Assembly (NCBI RefSeq): GCF_030623445.1
Contig: NZ_CP130613.1
Coordinates: 2,604,001 to 2,668,000, forward strand
Length of the DNA: 64,000 nt
Source: Pseudogemmatithrix spongiicola
Lineage (GTDB): Bacteria > Gemmatimonadota > Gemmatimonadetes > Gemmatimonadales > Gemmatimonadaceae
Reading direction: 5' to 3'
How positions within the stretch are numbered: position 1 is the stretch's first letter; each line of letters begins with the position of its first letter. A program made the position numbers and the translations under genes. Under the pieces are notes generated by a model that was given only the letters and a program-made list of their open reading frames with translations, was not told the origin of the DNA and ran no database searches. Below, piece after piece: positions 9,580 to 19,200 of this stretch.

Positions 9580-11544
9580 ATGACCGAGATCCGCGACCTC
9601 CTCGTTGAGACCCGCTCGTTCCCGCCGCCGCCGGCCTTCGCTGCGCAGGCTCACATCAACGACCGCCGCCTCCACGACGCCGCCGACGCCGATTTCATCC
9701 AGTACTGGGCCGAGCAGGCGGCGACGCTGCGATGGACGAAGCCTTGGGACCGCGTGCTCGACTGGCAGCCGCCGCACGCGCAGTGGTTCCTCGGCGGGCA
9801 GCTCAACGTCAGTGCGAACTGCCTCGACCGGCATCTCGACGGGGCGCGCCGCAACAAGGCCGCCATCGTGTGGGAAGGCGAACCCGGCGACCGCCGCACG
9901 CTCACGTACTGGGAGCTCGCGCGCGAGGTGCGAACCTTCGCCAACGTCCTCAAGGGACTCGGCGTGCAGAAGGGCGACCGCGTGGGGATCTATCTTCCGC
10001 TGGTGCCCGAGGCAGCCATCGCGATGCTCGCCTGTGCGCGCATCGGGGCCATCCATTCCGTCGTCTTCGGCGGCTTCTCGCCCGAGTCGCTGCGCGACCG
10101 CATGAACGACGCGCAGGCCAAGGTCGTCATCACCGCCGACGGCGGCTACCGCCGCGGGCAGATCGTGCCGTTGAAGCGCAACACGGACAAGGCGCTGGAG
10201 GAATGCCCGACCGTCAAGCACGTGGTGGTCGTGCAGCGGCGCACGTCGGGGCCGATCACGGAAGCGCACGTGGACATGAAGGAAGGCCGCGACCACTGGT
10301 ATCACCGGCTGATGCAGCATGCCAACGACCAGTGCGCGCCGGAGCCGATGGACGCCGAGGACGTGCTCTTCATCCTCTATACGTCGGGCACGACCGGGAA
10401 GCCGAAGGGCATCGTGCACACGACGGGGGGGTACCTCACCGGTGCGGCGAGCTCGACCAAGATGGTCTTCGACCTCAAGGAAGAAGACGTCTTCTGGTGC
10501 ACCGCCGACGTGGGCTGGATCACGGGGCACACGTACCTCGTCTACGGCCCGCTCGCCAACGGCGCGACCTGCGTGATGTACGAAGGCGCGCCCGACTGGC
10601 CCGAGCGCGATCGCTTCTGGAGCATCATCGCACGGCACGGCGTTACGGTCTTCTACACGGCGCCGACCGCGATCCGAGCGTTCATGAAGTGGGGCGTGGA
10701 GCATCCGCGGCGGCACGACCTCTCGACGCTGCGCCTCCTCGGCTCCGTCGGCGAGCCCATCAACCCTGAAGCCTGGATGTGGTACCAGGAGCACATCGGC
10801 GGCAACCGTTGCCCGGTGGTGGACACCTGGTGGCAGACCGAGACCGGTTCGATCGTCATCTCGCCGCTGCCCGGGCTCACGGCCACCAAGCCGGGTTCGG
10901 CGACGCAGCCGCTGCCCGGGTATTCGGCAAAGCTGATGGACGCGCAGGCGAACGAGCTCACCAGCGGCGGCGGCTTGCTCGTATTGACCAAGCCCTGGCC
11001 GTCGATGCTGCGCACGATCTGGGGCGATGACGCGCGCTACGTGGAGACCTACTTCTCGAAGTGGGCGGGGCGGCCCGACCTCTACTTTGCCGGCGACGGC
11101 GCGAAGCTCGATGCCGATGGTTTCTTCTGGCTGCTCGGCCGCGTGGACGACGTCCTGAACGTCGCGGGGCACCGGATCGGTACCATGGAAGTCGAATCGG
11201 CGCTGGTCGAGCATCCCGCAGTGGCCGAGGCGGCGGTGGTGGGCAAGGCCCACGAGCTCAAGGGCCAGGCGGTCTGCGCGTTCGTCACGCTGCGCGACGG
11301 CTTCCACAAGAGCTCCGAGCTGCGCGACGATCTCCGCGAGTTCGTGGCGAAGAAGATCGGCGCGTTGGCGCGGCCGGATGACGTGCTCTTCTCGGCGGAC
11401 CTGCCCAAGACCCGCTCGGGGAAGATCATGCGGCGCCTGCTGCGCGACATCGCCGAGGGGCGGGCGCTGGGGGACACGACGACGCTCGCGGATCCGAACG
11501 TAGTCGCGGCGTTGAAGGAACAGTACGAGAAGGACGAAGGCTGA
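9580..11544 (+). CDS. acs: Acetyl-CoA synthetase
   Basis: 654 residues from ATG at 9580. It activates acetate to acetyl-CoA via acetyl-AMP. The N-terminal ACAS region includes [17 protein letters not shown]; the AMP-binding signature [18 protein letters not shown] is near 268-285, followed by [11 protein letters not shown] and the hinge region [20 protein letters not shown]. The C-terminal [10 protein letters not shown] carries the lysine normally controlled by acetylation. The length is typical. It is a single gene flanked by palindromic repeats on both sides. Confidence 0.96.
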   Translation: MTEIRDLLVETRSFPPPPAFAAQAHINDRRLHDAADADFIQYWAEQAATLRWTKPWDRVLDWQPPHAQWFLGGQLNVSANCLDRHLDGARRNKAAIVWEGEPGDRRTLTYWELAREVRTFANVLKGLGVQKGDRVGIYLPLVPEAAIAMLACARIGAIHSVVFGGFSPESLRDRMNDAQAKVVITADGGYRRGQIVPLKRNTDKALEECPTVKHVVVVQRRTSGPITEAHVDMKEGRDHWYHRLMQHANDQCAPEPMDAEDVLFILYTSGTTGKPKGIVHTTGGYLTGAASSTKMVFDLKEEDVFWCTADVGWITGHTYLVYGPLANGATCVMYEGAPDWPERDRFWSIIARHGVTVFYTAPTAIRAFMKWGVEHPRRHDLSTLRLLGSVGEPINPEAWMWYQEHIGGNRCPVVDTWWQTETGSIVISPLPGLTATKPGSATQPLPGYSAKLMDAQANELTSGGGLLVLTKPWPSMLRTIWGDDARYVETYFSKWAGRPDLYFAGDGAKLDADGFFWLLGRVDDVLNVAGHRIGTMEVESALVEHPAVAEAAVVGKAHELKGQAVCAFVTLRDGFHKSSELRDDLREFVAKKIGALARPDDVLFSADLPKTRSGKIMRRLLRDIAEGRALGDTTTLADPNVVAALKEQYEKDEG

Positions 11545-11548
11545 ACGG

Positions 11549-11676
11549 CGTTCACCACGAAGGTACGAAGGGAGCCGCAATAGACTTTCGGGCCCGCGAC
11601 GCCCAAGAAGCAATGCTTCTTGGGGTCGCGGGCCCGAACGATCGTCGCGAGGCCCTTCGTGACTTCGTGGTGACCG
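11549..11676. repeat. CACGAAGG-type palindromic repeat (intact copy)
   Basis: About 126 bp between convergent acs and the DsbA-like gene. Outer arms are CGTTCACCACGAAGG and CCTTCGTGACTTCGTGG plus TGACCG. Inside is a second palindrome centred on AAGAAGCAATGCTTCTT, flanked by GGGCCCGCGAC and GTCGCGGGCCC. The whole unit could fold as a long two-tier hairpin on either strand and may end transcription of both genes. Confidence 0.88.
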
Positions 11677-11685
11677 CTGTTGCCG

Positions 11686-12390
11686 TTAGTTCCGCGGCGG
11701 CTGGGCCATGGTGGTCGCCTGCGCGAGCGCGGCGTCCACGTAGCGCTTGAACTCGTCGTACGGAATCGAGCCCTCGACGACCTGCCCGCCGATCACGAAG
11801 GTCGGCGTCGAGCGCACGCGATAGCGGCCGGCTTCCTCGCGGTTCGCGAAGATCTGCGGCAACATGCGGCCGGAGTCCACGCACTCGCTCCACTTGTCGA
11901 CATCGAGGCCGAGGCGGTCGGCGTAGCCCTGGAAGATGCGCTTCGGGTTGCGCGAGGCCTGTGTGTTCCAGTCGAACTGGCCGGCGAAGATCAGGTCGGC
12001 CATCTCCCAGAAGCGACCCTGCTCGTTGGCGCAGTGCGCCGCGTTGTGCGCGGGCACGGCGTTGCGGTGCATCTCGAGCGGCAGGTCATAGAAGCGGAAC
12101 GCGACCTGCCCGGTCTCGACGAGGCGCTTCATGACGTCCGGCGCCGTCACCATGGCGAAGTTGCCGCAGGCCGGGCACTCGAAGTCGGCGAACTCGATCA
12201 CCTGCACGGGCGCGTTCGGATTGCCCTTGAGGATGCCGGCGGCCGCGACCCGCGGCAGGCTGGCGGGGTCGATCTGCTGGACGGCGCGCGGGCGCGACAC
12301 GACGTACCCGATGGCGGCGACACCGACCACGGCGACGACGGCGACGATCGCGCCAAATGAGTTCTTGGAACCGGACGACTTACGGGCCAC
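11686..12390 (-). CDS. DsbA-family thioredoxin-fold protein, membrane-anchored
   Basis: 234 residues from GTG at 12390, chosen because GGAGAG lies five bases upstream; an ATG at 12414 would add eight residues without a ribosome site. A basic N-terminus and one membrane segment (GAIVAVVAVVGVAAIGYVV) lead to a DSBA/Thioredoxin_4 domain with the active site FECPACGNF and the cis-proline loop STPTFVIGG. It probably acts as a periplasmic thiol oxidase or isomerase, perhaps for cytochrome or secreted-protein disulfides. Confidence 0.87.
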   Translation of the reverse strand: MARKSSGSKNSFGAIVAVVAVVGVAAIGYVVSRPRAVQQIDPASLPRVAAAGILKGNPNAPVQVIEFADFECPACGNFAMVTAPDVMKRLVETGQVAFRFYDLPLEMHRNAVPAHNAAHCANEQGRFWEMADLIFAGQFDWNTQASRNPKRIFQGYADRLGLDVDKWSECVDSGRMLPQIFANREEAGRYRVRSTPTFVIGGQVVEGSIPYDEFKRYVDAALAQATTMAQPPRN

Positions 12391-12531
12391 TGGATCTCTC
12401 CGGGAGGGACACATTGTGACAGGAACCCCCGCAAACTATCCGGTTTGGTGGGGTAGGAGAATGGCAGAGCACCGATTAGCTTTCGACGATGGGCGGAACG
12501 AACCGTCCATTCTCACCTTACACGGGACGAG

Positions 12532-12810
12532 ATGAGCCGACAGAAGAATCGCGGTCCGGTACGGACCGCTGCGACGTCGCCCTTCGACGACGCGCGCAAT
12601 GAGTTGTTCCAGCACATCATGAGCTGTGGCGTGATCGGTGCCCTTCCGGAGCACCAGACCGAGTGGTTCAACGAGACGATGCAGTACTTCTCGGAGCGGT
12701 ATCACGAACTCAGCAAGCAGCAGATTGCCGACCTCCGCGTCCTGGGTGAGCGCTTCGCCGCTCCGCCGGTGCGGAAGTCCGCGACGGCAGACGCGGTCAG
12801 CGCCGCGTGA
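12532..12810 (+). CDS. Conserved small protein of unknown function
   Basis: 92 residues from ATG at 12532. It is soluble and mostly helical, with a conserved-looking middle (CGVIGALPEHQTEWFNETMQ, then YFSERYHELSKQQIADL). No known domain is recognised. A strong hairpin follows directly after the stop, so it is a single-gene transcript. Coding is supported by that terminator, by amino-acid composition and by a start close after a 120-base leader. Confidence 0.65.
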   Translation: MSRQKNRGPVRTAATSPFDDARNELFQHIMSCGVIGALPEHQTEWFNETMQYFSERYHELSKQQIADLRVLGERFAAPPVRKSATADAVSAA

Positions 12811-12815
12811 TGTCT

Positions 12816-12842
12816 GAAGCCCCGGCCGAGCGCCGGGGCTTC
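12816..12842 (+). terminator. Hairpin terminator after the 92-residue gene
   Basis: A perfect 11-bp stem GAAGCCCCGGC / GCCGGGGCTTC with loop CGAGC starts five bases after the TGA. The run of T after it is short (GTTTG), so it may be a stem-only stop. It also faces the end of the convergent gene at 12866. Confidence 0.7.
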
Positions 12843-12865
12843 ATGCGTTTGGGGACTTTCGCGGG

Positions 12866-13366
12866 CTAGCGATAGCCGTCGCGGCGTGCGCTGCGCCGCA
12901 CGAGGCCGACGCGCAGACCGCCGCCGAGTCCCACTTCGAGCGCCCAGGCGCGACCGTTGCGCGGCTGGGATTCGACCCCGGCGAGCACGAGCAGCTGGGG
13001 CGCCTGCGCGCCGACGCCGCCGCCCAACTGCGTCGTGCTCAGCCCGACGCCCCCGTACAATCCACGGCGGCGCTCGGCGAAGGGATCGAGCAGGAAGCGC
13101 ACGGTGGCGTCGGCGCGAACCTGGCCGATCGGGGCGGAGGCATCGCTCCAGCGCGCGCCGCCGGCAATGGCCCCGCCGATGCGCACATACCAGCCGGCCC
13201 GCACGTTGACGCCGAGCCCCACCACCGCCCCCGGCGCCTCCGCCGCGATGCCCTCGACGCGCAGTTCCCCCTGCGGTCGCAGCGGGACGCGCCGCGGGTC
13301 GTCGGACGACGCAGATTGCGCGCCGAGGGGCGCAGCGCAGGTGAAAATCAGCAACAGCCGTCGCAT
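12866..13366 (-). CDS. Secreted hypothetical protein, probable outer-membrane barrel
   Basis: 166 residues from ATG at 13366, starting with signal peptide MRRLLLIFTCAAPLGAQS. The mature part alternates polar and hydrophobic residues with glycines (GLGVNVRAGWYVRIGGAIAG; GLYGGVGLSTTQLGGGVG), the pattern of an eight-strand outer-membrane beta-barrel. No specific family is recognised. It is divergent from the cyclic-nucleotide-binding gene. Confidence 0.68.
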   Translation of the reverse strand: MRRLLLIFTCAAPLGAQSASSDDPRRVPLRPQGELRVEGIAAEAPGAVVGLGVNVRAGWYVRIGGAIAGGARWSDASAPIGQVRADATVRFLLDPFAERRRGLYGGVGLSTTQLGGGVGAQAPQLLVLAGVESQPRNGRAWALEVGLGGGLRVGLVRRSARRDGYR

Positions 13367-13470
13367 TCTGCAAGCTACCGCGGCGCGCCGACATGACACC
13401 ACCGCTTGCCCCCCCTAGTTTCCACGGGGTAGCTTCGCAGGGTCCCCTCCCCGCACCACCAGAGGCCACG

Positions 13471-13935
13471 ATGCCGGATACGGTCGCGCTGTTGCGCGGC
13501 GTCGCCATCTTCCAGGACCTCGACGACGGCGAACTTGCGCGCGTCGCCGAGGTCTGCCGCACGAAGGAATTCGTGAGCGGCGAGTACATCTTCAAGGAAG
13601 GCGAGGCCGGAAACCGGCTCTACCTCATCTTCGAGGGTGAGGTGCGCATCTCGCGCGTCGTGCCCGGCAGCGGTGAGGAGGCCCTGGCCGTATTGAAGCC
13701 GGGCGCCCTGTTCGGCGAGATGTCGGTGTTCGACCGGTCCGAGCGCTCCACGGACGCGATCTCCAATGGCGGGACCAAGGTGCTGACGATTTCGCGCAGC
13801 GACTTCGAGCTGCTGCTCGATTTCAACCGCGAGTTGGCGTACAAGGTGCTGTGGAGCTGCGTGCGGCTGCTCTCCGGGCGGCTGCGCGCGACGAATGACT
13901 CGCTGCGGTCGTTCCTTGCCATGTCGATGTTTTGA
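13471..13935 (+). CDS. Cyclic-nucleotide-binding domain protein without DNA-binding domain
   Basis: 154 residues from ATG at 13471 with AGAGG six bases upstream. A single CRP-type beta-barrel: FVSGEYIFKEGEAGNRLYLI, then the phosphate-binding cassette region LFGEMSVFDRSERSTDAIS. The cassette keeps the Gly-Glu pair but has Ser-Glu-Arg-Ser-Thr where cAMP binders usually have Arg-Ser/Thr-Ala, so the ligand is uncertain. The protein ends soon after the C-helix and has no helix-turn-helix, so it must act through a partner protein. Confidence 0.85.
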   Translation: MPDTVALLRGVAIFQDLDDGELARVAEVCRTKEFVSGEYIFKEGEAGNRLYLIFEGEVRISRVVPGSGEEALAVLKPGALFGEMSVFDRSERSTDAISNGGTKVLTISRSDFELLLDFNRELAYKVLWSCVRLLSGRLRATNDSLRSFLAMSMF

Positions 13936-13936
13936 T

Positions 13937-14021
13937 ACTGCAGTAGTGAGTTGGGAGTTGCGAGTTGAAAGTGAAGCGCAACTGCTCTCCCAACTCACAA
14001 CTTCCAACTCGTAACTGCAGT
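13937..14021. repeat. Heptamer-arm inverted repeat (GAGTTGN)
   Basis: Two 31-base arms (13937-13967 and 13991-14021) pair at about 26 positions. Each arm starts or ends with ACTGCAG and contains a 7-base word in tandem: GAGTTGG-GAGTTGC-GAGTTG on the left and its complement CAACTCA-CAACTTC-CAACTCG on the right. The loop is 23 bases. It lies between the cyclic-nucleotide-binding gene and the M28 peptidase. Confidence 0.85.
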
Positions 14022-14049
14022 TCTCGTCTTCCCTGAACCATTGACGCTC

Positions 14050-15408
14050 ATGTCGATTTCCACCCTGGGAGCGCGGCTGCGCTCCCTTTCGTTTGTCGGG
14101 CTCCTGTCGTTGGTTGCGCTGCCGATGGCGGCGCAGGCGCCGTCCACCATGGGCCTGCAGCGCGACCCGCGGATCGCGGCGGCGCTGGCCGACGTGTCGC
14201 CGGCGCGGCTGCGGGCACTGGATTCCGTGCTGGTCTCGTTCGGGACGCGGCACACGATGAGCGACACGGTCTCCAGCACGCGCGGCGTGGGTGCGGCACG
14301 GCGCTGGATCTACAGCCAGCTGCAGCAGTACTCGCGCGACTGCGGCGGCTGCCTGAAGGTCGAGTACGACACGGGCACGGCGGTGATCACGCGGCACATC
14401 GAACGGCCGCGCTGGCCGATCGTGAACGTCGTGGCGTGGTTGCCGGGCAAGGATCCGAACCGCGTGATCGTGATGGGTGGGCACTTCGATTCCTGCGTGT
14501 GTTCGTCGCCGAACCCGATGGACGCTACCGGCGATGCGCCGGGCGCGGATGACGACGGCTCGGGCACGGTCGCGGTGATGGAGCTGGCGCGGGTAGTCGG
14601 CAAGCATTTCCCGCAGGGGCTCGATGCGACCATCGCCTTCGTGCTCTACACCGGCGAGGAGCAGGGCCTGCTCGGCTCCACGCAGTTCGCCGAGCGGCTG
14701 CAGCGCGAGGGCAAGACGGTGACGGCGGCGTTCACGGACGACATCATCGGCAACGTGGTCGCCGACGATGGCCGCGTGGACTCGACGTCGGTGCGCGTGT
14801 TCGCGGTGGACTCGCTGGCCGTGGGCGGCGGGGAGCTGGCGCGCTACGTGTGGGCGGTGGGGGCCGTGTACCAACCGGACTTCGAGGTGCTGCCGGTGCT
14901 GCGCCTCGACCGGCTCGGTCGCGGCGGCGATCATGCGCCCTTCCATCGCTTCGGCATTCCCGCGCTGCGCTTCTCCGAGCGGCTGGAGAACTACAAGCGG
15001 CAGCACCTGGTGACGGACACGTTCGAGCATGTGAACTTCGGCTACATCGCGAAGGTGGCGCGGCTGAATCTCGCGACCGTGGTGTCGTTGGCGGCGGCGC
15101 CGTCGCGCCCGGTGCGCACGGCCTACGGGCGTGACCGGGAATCGGGCGGCCAGAGCTTCAACATCCGCTGGGATACCGTGCCCGGCGTGATCGCGTACGA
15201 ACTGCTCGTGCGCCGGACGACGGCCCCGACCTACACGCGTATCGTGCCCACGGGCAACGTGACGACGTTCCTGCTGGACGAGCAGCTCGACGACGTGTGG
15301 GTGGGCGTGCGAGCCGTCGGCCCCAACGGGCATCGCTCGCTGACGACGGTCGTCGGCGCGCCGAACGGCCCGCGGCTCCCGAATCCGCCCCGCACGCCGC
15401 AGCCGTGA
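14050..15408 (+). CDS. Secreted M28-family zinc peptidase with C-terminal Fn3-like domain
   Basis: 452 residues from ATG at 14050 (TTG 14041 is possible). A signal peptide ends near LPMAAQA. The M28 catalytic domain shows the two-zinc ligands: His in GGHFDSC, Asp in GADDDGSG, the Glu pair in GEEQGLLGS, Asp in FTDDIIGN and a late His in GDHAPFHRFG. Residues after about 355 look like a fibronectin-III-type domain (IRWDTVPGVIAYELLVRR). It probably degrades peptides outside the cytoplasm as a nutrient-acquiring aminopeptidase. Confidence 0.9.
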   Translation: MSISTLGARLRSLSFVGLLSLVALPMAAQAPSTMGLQRDPRIAAALADVSPARLRALDSVLVSFGTRHTMSDTVSSTRGVGAARRWIYSQLQQYSRDCGGCLKVEYDTGTAVITRHIERPRWPIVNVVAWLPGKDPNRVIVMGGHFDSCVCSSPNPMDATGDAPGADDDGSGTVAVMELARVVGKHFPQGLDATIAFVLYTGEEQGLLGSTQFAERLQREGKTVTAAFTDDIIGNVVADDGRVDSTSVRVFAVDSLAVGGGELARYVWAVGAVYQPDFEVLPVLRLDRLGRGGDHAPFHRFGIPALRFSERLENYKRQHLVTDTFEHVNFGYIAKVARLNLATVVSLAAAPSRPVRTAYGRDRESGGQSFNIRWDTVPGVIAYELLVRRTTAPTYTRIVPTGNVTTFLLDEQLDDVWVGVRAVGPNGHRSLTTVVGAPNGPRLPNPPRTPQP

Positions 15409-15415
15409 GTGCGTC

Positions 15416-16150
15416 GTGAGCGCGTTCGCGGGCTTCCCGGTGGAGTCGCTCAAGTTCCTCAAGGGACTCAAGCGGCACAATGAGAAGGGGTGGTTCGAGG
15501 CGAACCGCCCCGTCTACGAGCGCGCGGTGAAGCAGCCGCTGCAGCGCTTGGCCGAGGAGCTCGACATCCAGTTCGCGACGCTGGCGCCGGAGTTCGTGGC
15601 CCCGCCGAAGCGCGCGCTGTTCCGCATCCACCGCGACGTGCGCTTCTCGAAGGACAAGTCGCCGTACAAGACGCATGCGGCGCTGTGGGTCTTCCATCGC
15701 GACGCCGGCCGCGGCGTGGGCAAGAGTGTGGGCGAGGCGCACGGCGGCGCGGGGTTCTATTTCCACTTGGAGCCCAGCGCGTCGATCATCGCGGCCGGCT
15801 ATTGGATGCCGCCGCGGCCCGCGCTGAACATCATCCGCGATCGCCTGCTGGAGGATCACCGGCCGTTCGCCAAGCTGCTCAAGGCGCCGGCGTTCGTGAA
15901 GCGCTTCGGCGGGCTGACGGACGACGAACCCGGGGTGAAGCTGACGCGCGTGCCGCGGGGCGTGGACCCGCTGCATCCGGCCGCGGAGTTGCTGCGCTTC
16001 AATTCGTTCACGGCATCGCGCGCGCTGACGGACGCGGAGGCGCTGTCGCCGAAGCTGGTGGCGACGGTGATGAAGGACTACGCGGTGCTGTTGCCGATGG
16101 TGCGCTGGCTGAACGCTGCCCTAGGTCATTCTGCGGCGCAGCGGCGCTAG
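15416..16150 (+). CDS. DUF2461 domain protein
   Basis: 244 residues from GTG at 15416, seven bases after the M28 stop. It begins with FPVESLKFLKGLKRHNEKGW followed by FEANRPVYERAV, then has RIHRDVRFSKDKSPYKTHAA and GFYFHLEPSASIIAAGYWMP, the hallmarks of the TIGR02453/DUF2461 family. The function of the family is unknown. Length and motifs are complete. Confidence 0.88.
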   Translation: MSAFAGFPVESLKFLKGLKRHNEKGWFEANRPVYERAVKQPLQRLAEELDIQFATLAPEFVAPPKRALFRIHRDVRFSKDKSPYKTHAALWVFHRDAGRGVGKSVGEAHGGAGFYFHLEPSASIIAAGYWMPPRPALNIIRDRLLEDHRPFAKLLKAPAFVKRFGGLTDDEPGVKLTRVPRGVDPLHPAAELLRFNSFTASRALTDAEALSPKLVATVMKDYAVLLPMVRWLNAALGHSAAQRR

Positions 16151-16222
16151 CGTGGTTGCAGCGACTCGTCGCGGGCGGTAGCGTAGCAGCACGACCCCGC
16201 CCGCGGCGGCATGCCGACCCCG

Positions 16223-19200
16223 ATGATCGAATCTCGCCCGTTGGCGCGCTGGTCGCGCGCTGTCATCACGAGTGCCATCGCGCTACTCGTCGTCTCGCTT
16301 GCCTGCGCCGAGCGCGTCACTGGACCGGGCAACGTACGCATCATGGAAGGGGTGCGACCGGTCTTCCTGCTCGATGGTGCGCCTGCCCCACTGCCGGTCG
16401 GCTCGGTGCGCGTGCTCATCACGACGATCGTCGGCGCACGACTCGCGGACACGGTGCTCACGTTCCCGGGGGACGGCAGCGACATCACGCTGTCGGTGCC
16501 GGTGCAGGTCGGCGAGGGCACCAGCGAGGTACGGACGGTCGCCGAGTTCCGGGACGGGGCGGGCAACACGCTGTTCCGCTCGGAGCCCGTGGCCGTGCGC
16601 ATCCTGTTCGCGAACCAGGGCGATGGACCACCTCCGTCGCCGGTGAGCGTCCCGCTCACGTACGTGGGCCCCGGCTCCGGGCGCACGTTGCAGATCGAGG
16701 TGGACCAAGCGCCAGCGGTCGGCTTCGCGGGCGATACGCTTGGATTGAGCGCGACGGTGCGCGACCAGACGTCGGCGGTGGTGGCGGGCGTACCGTTGGT
16801 CTGGGCGTCATTGGATACGACCGTCGCGCAGGTGTCGTCGGCCCTCGACGGACGATTCGTCCTCGGCCCGCAGCGTGGAACGGCGCGGCTCGTGGGTTCG
16901 ACGTATACCGGCGCGCGCGACACGGTGACGATCGCCGTGCAGCCGTTGCCCGCGCAGCTGCAGGTGGTCGGCAGCGCCACGCTCACTGACACGGTGGCGA
17001 CGACGGGCGCCTCGTTCCGCGTGCGCGTGCTCGGCGGCGATGGCCTGCCGCTGCGCGATGCAGAGGTCCGCTTCACGGCGGTAGGGGTGACCCTCGACAG
17101 CACCTCGGCGCGCTCGGATGCGCAGGGCGAGGCGAGTGTCCGGTTCCGGCTACCGAACCTGGTGGGGACCTACGGCGTGACGGCCGCGCCCGCGCGCGGG
17201 AGCGGCAGCGCGGCGCTGACGGTCATTGCGGTGCCGGACAGCGCCGTCGCGGCGCGTGTGACGGGCGTGACGCCTCCGTCGGTGCGGGCCGGCGACTCCC
17301 TGCCCCAACTCTCGGTCGGCGCGGTCGATCGCTTCGGCAACGCGGTGCCGACGTTCGCGGATACAGTGCGCGCGACGCTGGTCGACACCGCGGGCCAGCC
17401 GCTGGGCAGCGCCGTCGCGCGCGTGCCCGCGGGCGGCGTCGCGAGCTTCGTGGGCTTGCGTCCGCTGACGGCCGCGCCACGCGCGCTCGTCGAGCTACGG
17501 GCGGGCGCACTGCCACCGGTGCGGAGCGACACTTTCGCCGTGCTTGCGGCGAGCCCGGTGGCGCTGCGTGCGATCGGCGCCACGCCGGACAGCAGCGTGG
17601 CCGGCACGCTGCTGCCGACGCTCGAGGTCGAGGCGGTGGACGCCTTCGGCAACCGCGCACCGCAGTTCGCGGACTCGGTGCGCATCGCACCGATCGGTGC
17701 CGGCCCGCTGCTGGGCCGGCGCGCGCGGGTGGCGACGGCCGGCGTCGCGCGCTTCGACAGTCTCGCGCTGACGAAAGCTGAGTCGGGCGTGCGGCTGGCG
17801 CTCACCGCCGCGGCGTTGGCGCCGGATACGACGGCGGCGATTCGCGTGAAGCCGGCGGCGCCGGCACGCGTAGTGGTCGTCAGCGACCCGCTCACGAGCG
17901 TCGTCGCAGGCGACACGACGCTGCGTGTGGGGGTCGGCGTCGAGGACGCCTACAACAACTTCGTGCCGACGGCGACGAACGCGGTCACGGTCTCGCTGCT
18001 GGGCGGTACCGCCGCGTTGTTCGGCGACACGGCACGGGCCGCGAGTGCGGGCATCGCGTCGTTCACGGGGCTGAGCGTGCGCGTGGCGGCGGCCGGGTAT
18101 CGCCTGCGCGTTGCAGCGGACGGCCTCACGCCGGATACCTCGGCGGCGTTCGCGGTGACGCCGGCCGCGGCGGCGCGCCTTGCGGTGACGGCCGCGCCGA
18201 CCGATTCGACGGCCGCCGGTGCGACCCTCGCACCGTTCTCGCTGACGGCGTACGACGCGTACGACAACGTTGCGCGCGGCTTCGCCGATACCGTGACGGC
18301 GTCGTTGAACGTGAGCCCGCTGGTGGCGACGCTGGGCGGGACCACGAAGGTGAAGGCGGATACGGGCAAGGTGACGTTCACGGGGCTATCGATCGCGGCG
18401 GCGGGCACGGCCTTCCGGCTCATCGGGTCGGCACCGGGGCTGGTGCCGGACACGTCGGATGCGTTCCGTGTGTACGCGACGGCAGCGGTGGCGACGGTGT
18501 TCGTGACGGAGCCGCAGGCGTCCATCGTGGCGGGGGACACGATAGTCTCCGTGACGGTGGAGACGCGTGATGCGCTGGGAAATCGAGCGTCTACGGGCGC
18601 ACCGATTGCGCTCACGTTGATTGGCGGTGACGCGGGCGCGACGCTACTCGGTACAACATCGTTGAGCGGAGACTCGGCGCGGGCGACCTTCAGTGGGTTG
18701 CGGCTGACGCGGGCCGGGAGTGCGTATCGGCTGGTCGCGTCGAGTGGCGTGACGACTGCGGATACGTCGCAAGTGTTTGCGGTGACGGCAGCGGCGGCGA
18801 CCACTCTGGCTTGGGTGACGCAGCCAGCGAGCGGAGCCGTGGCGGGGGACACGCTCGGCAGCTTCTCGGTTGCGGTACACGATGCGTATGGGAACGTCGT
18901 TCCGATCAGTACAGATGTGATCGTCCTCTCACTGTCCTCGAATCCATCGGGGGCAAGCCTCCACGGCTTCATCGGTAACGTTGCTTCCGCGGGAATTGCG
19001 ACGTTCGGCGGAGGCACGATCGTGGGACGGCCGGGTACCGGGTTTGTGCTCCAGGCCTCCCTCGCTGGATTGACGTCTGCCCAGAGCCTGCCATTCGATG
19101 TCGTCCCGCCGACACCAACACCGCGCCGGACGATCCTGAGCGTAGGAAATGCCGTCTGCGGCATCGCGGCGTCCGATGCGCCGTACTGTTGGGGTCGGGG

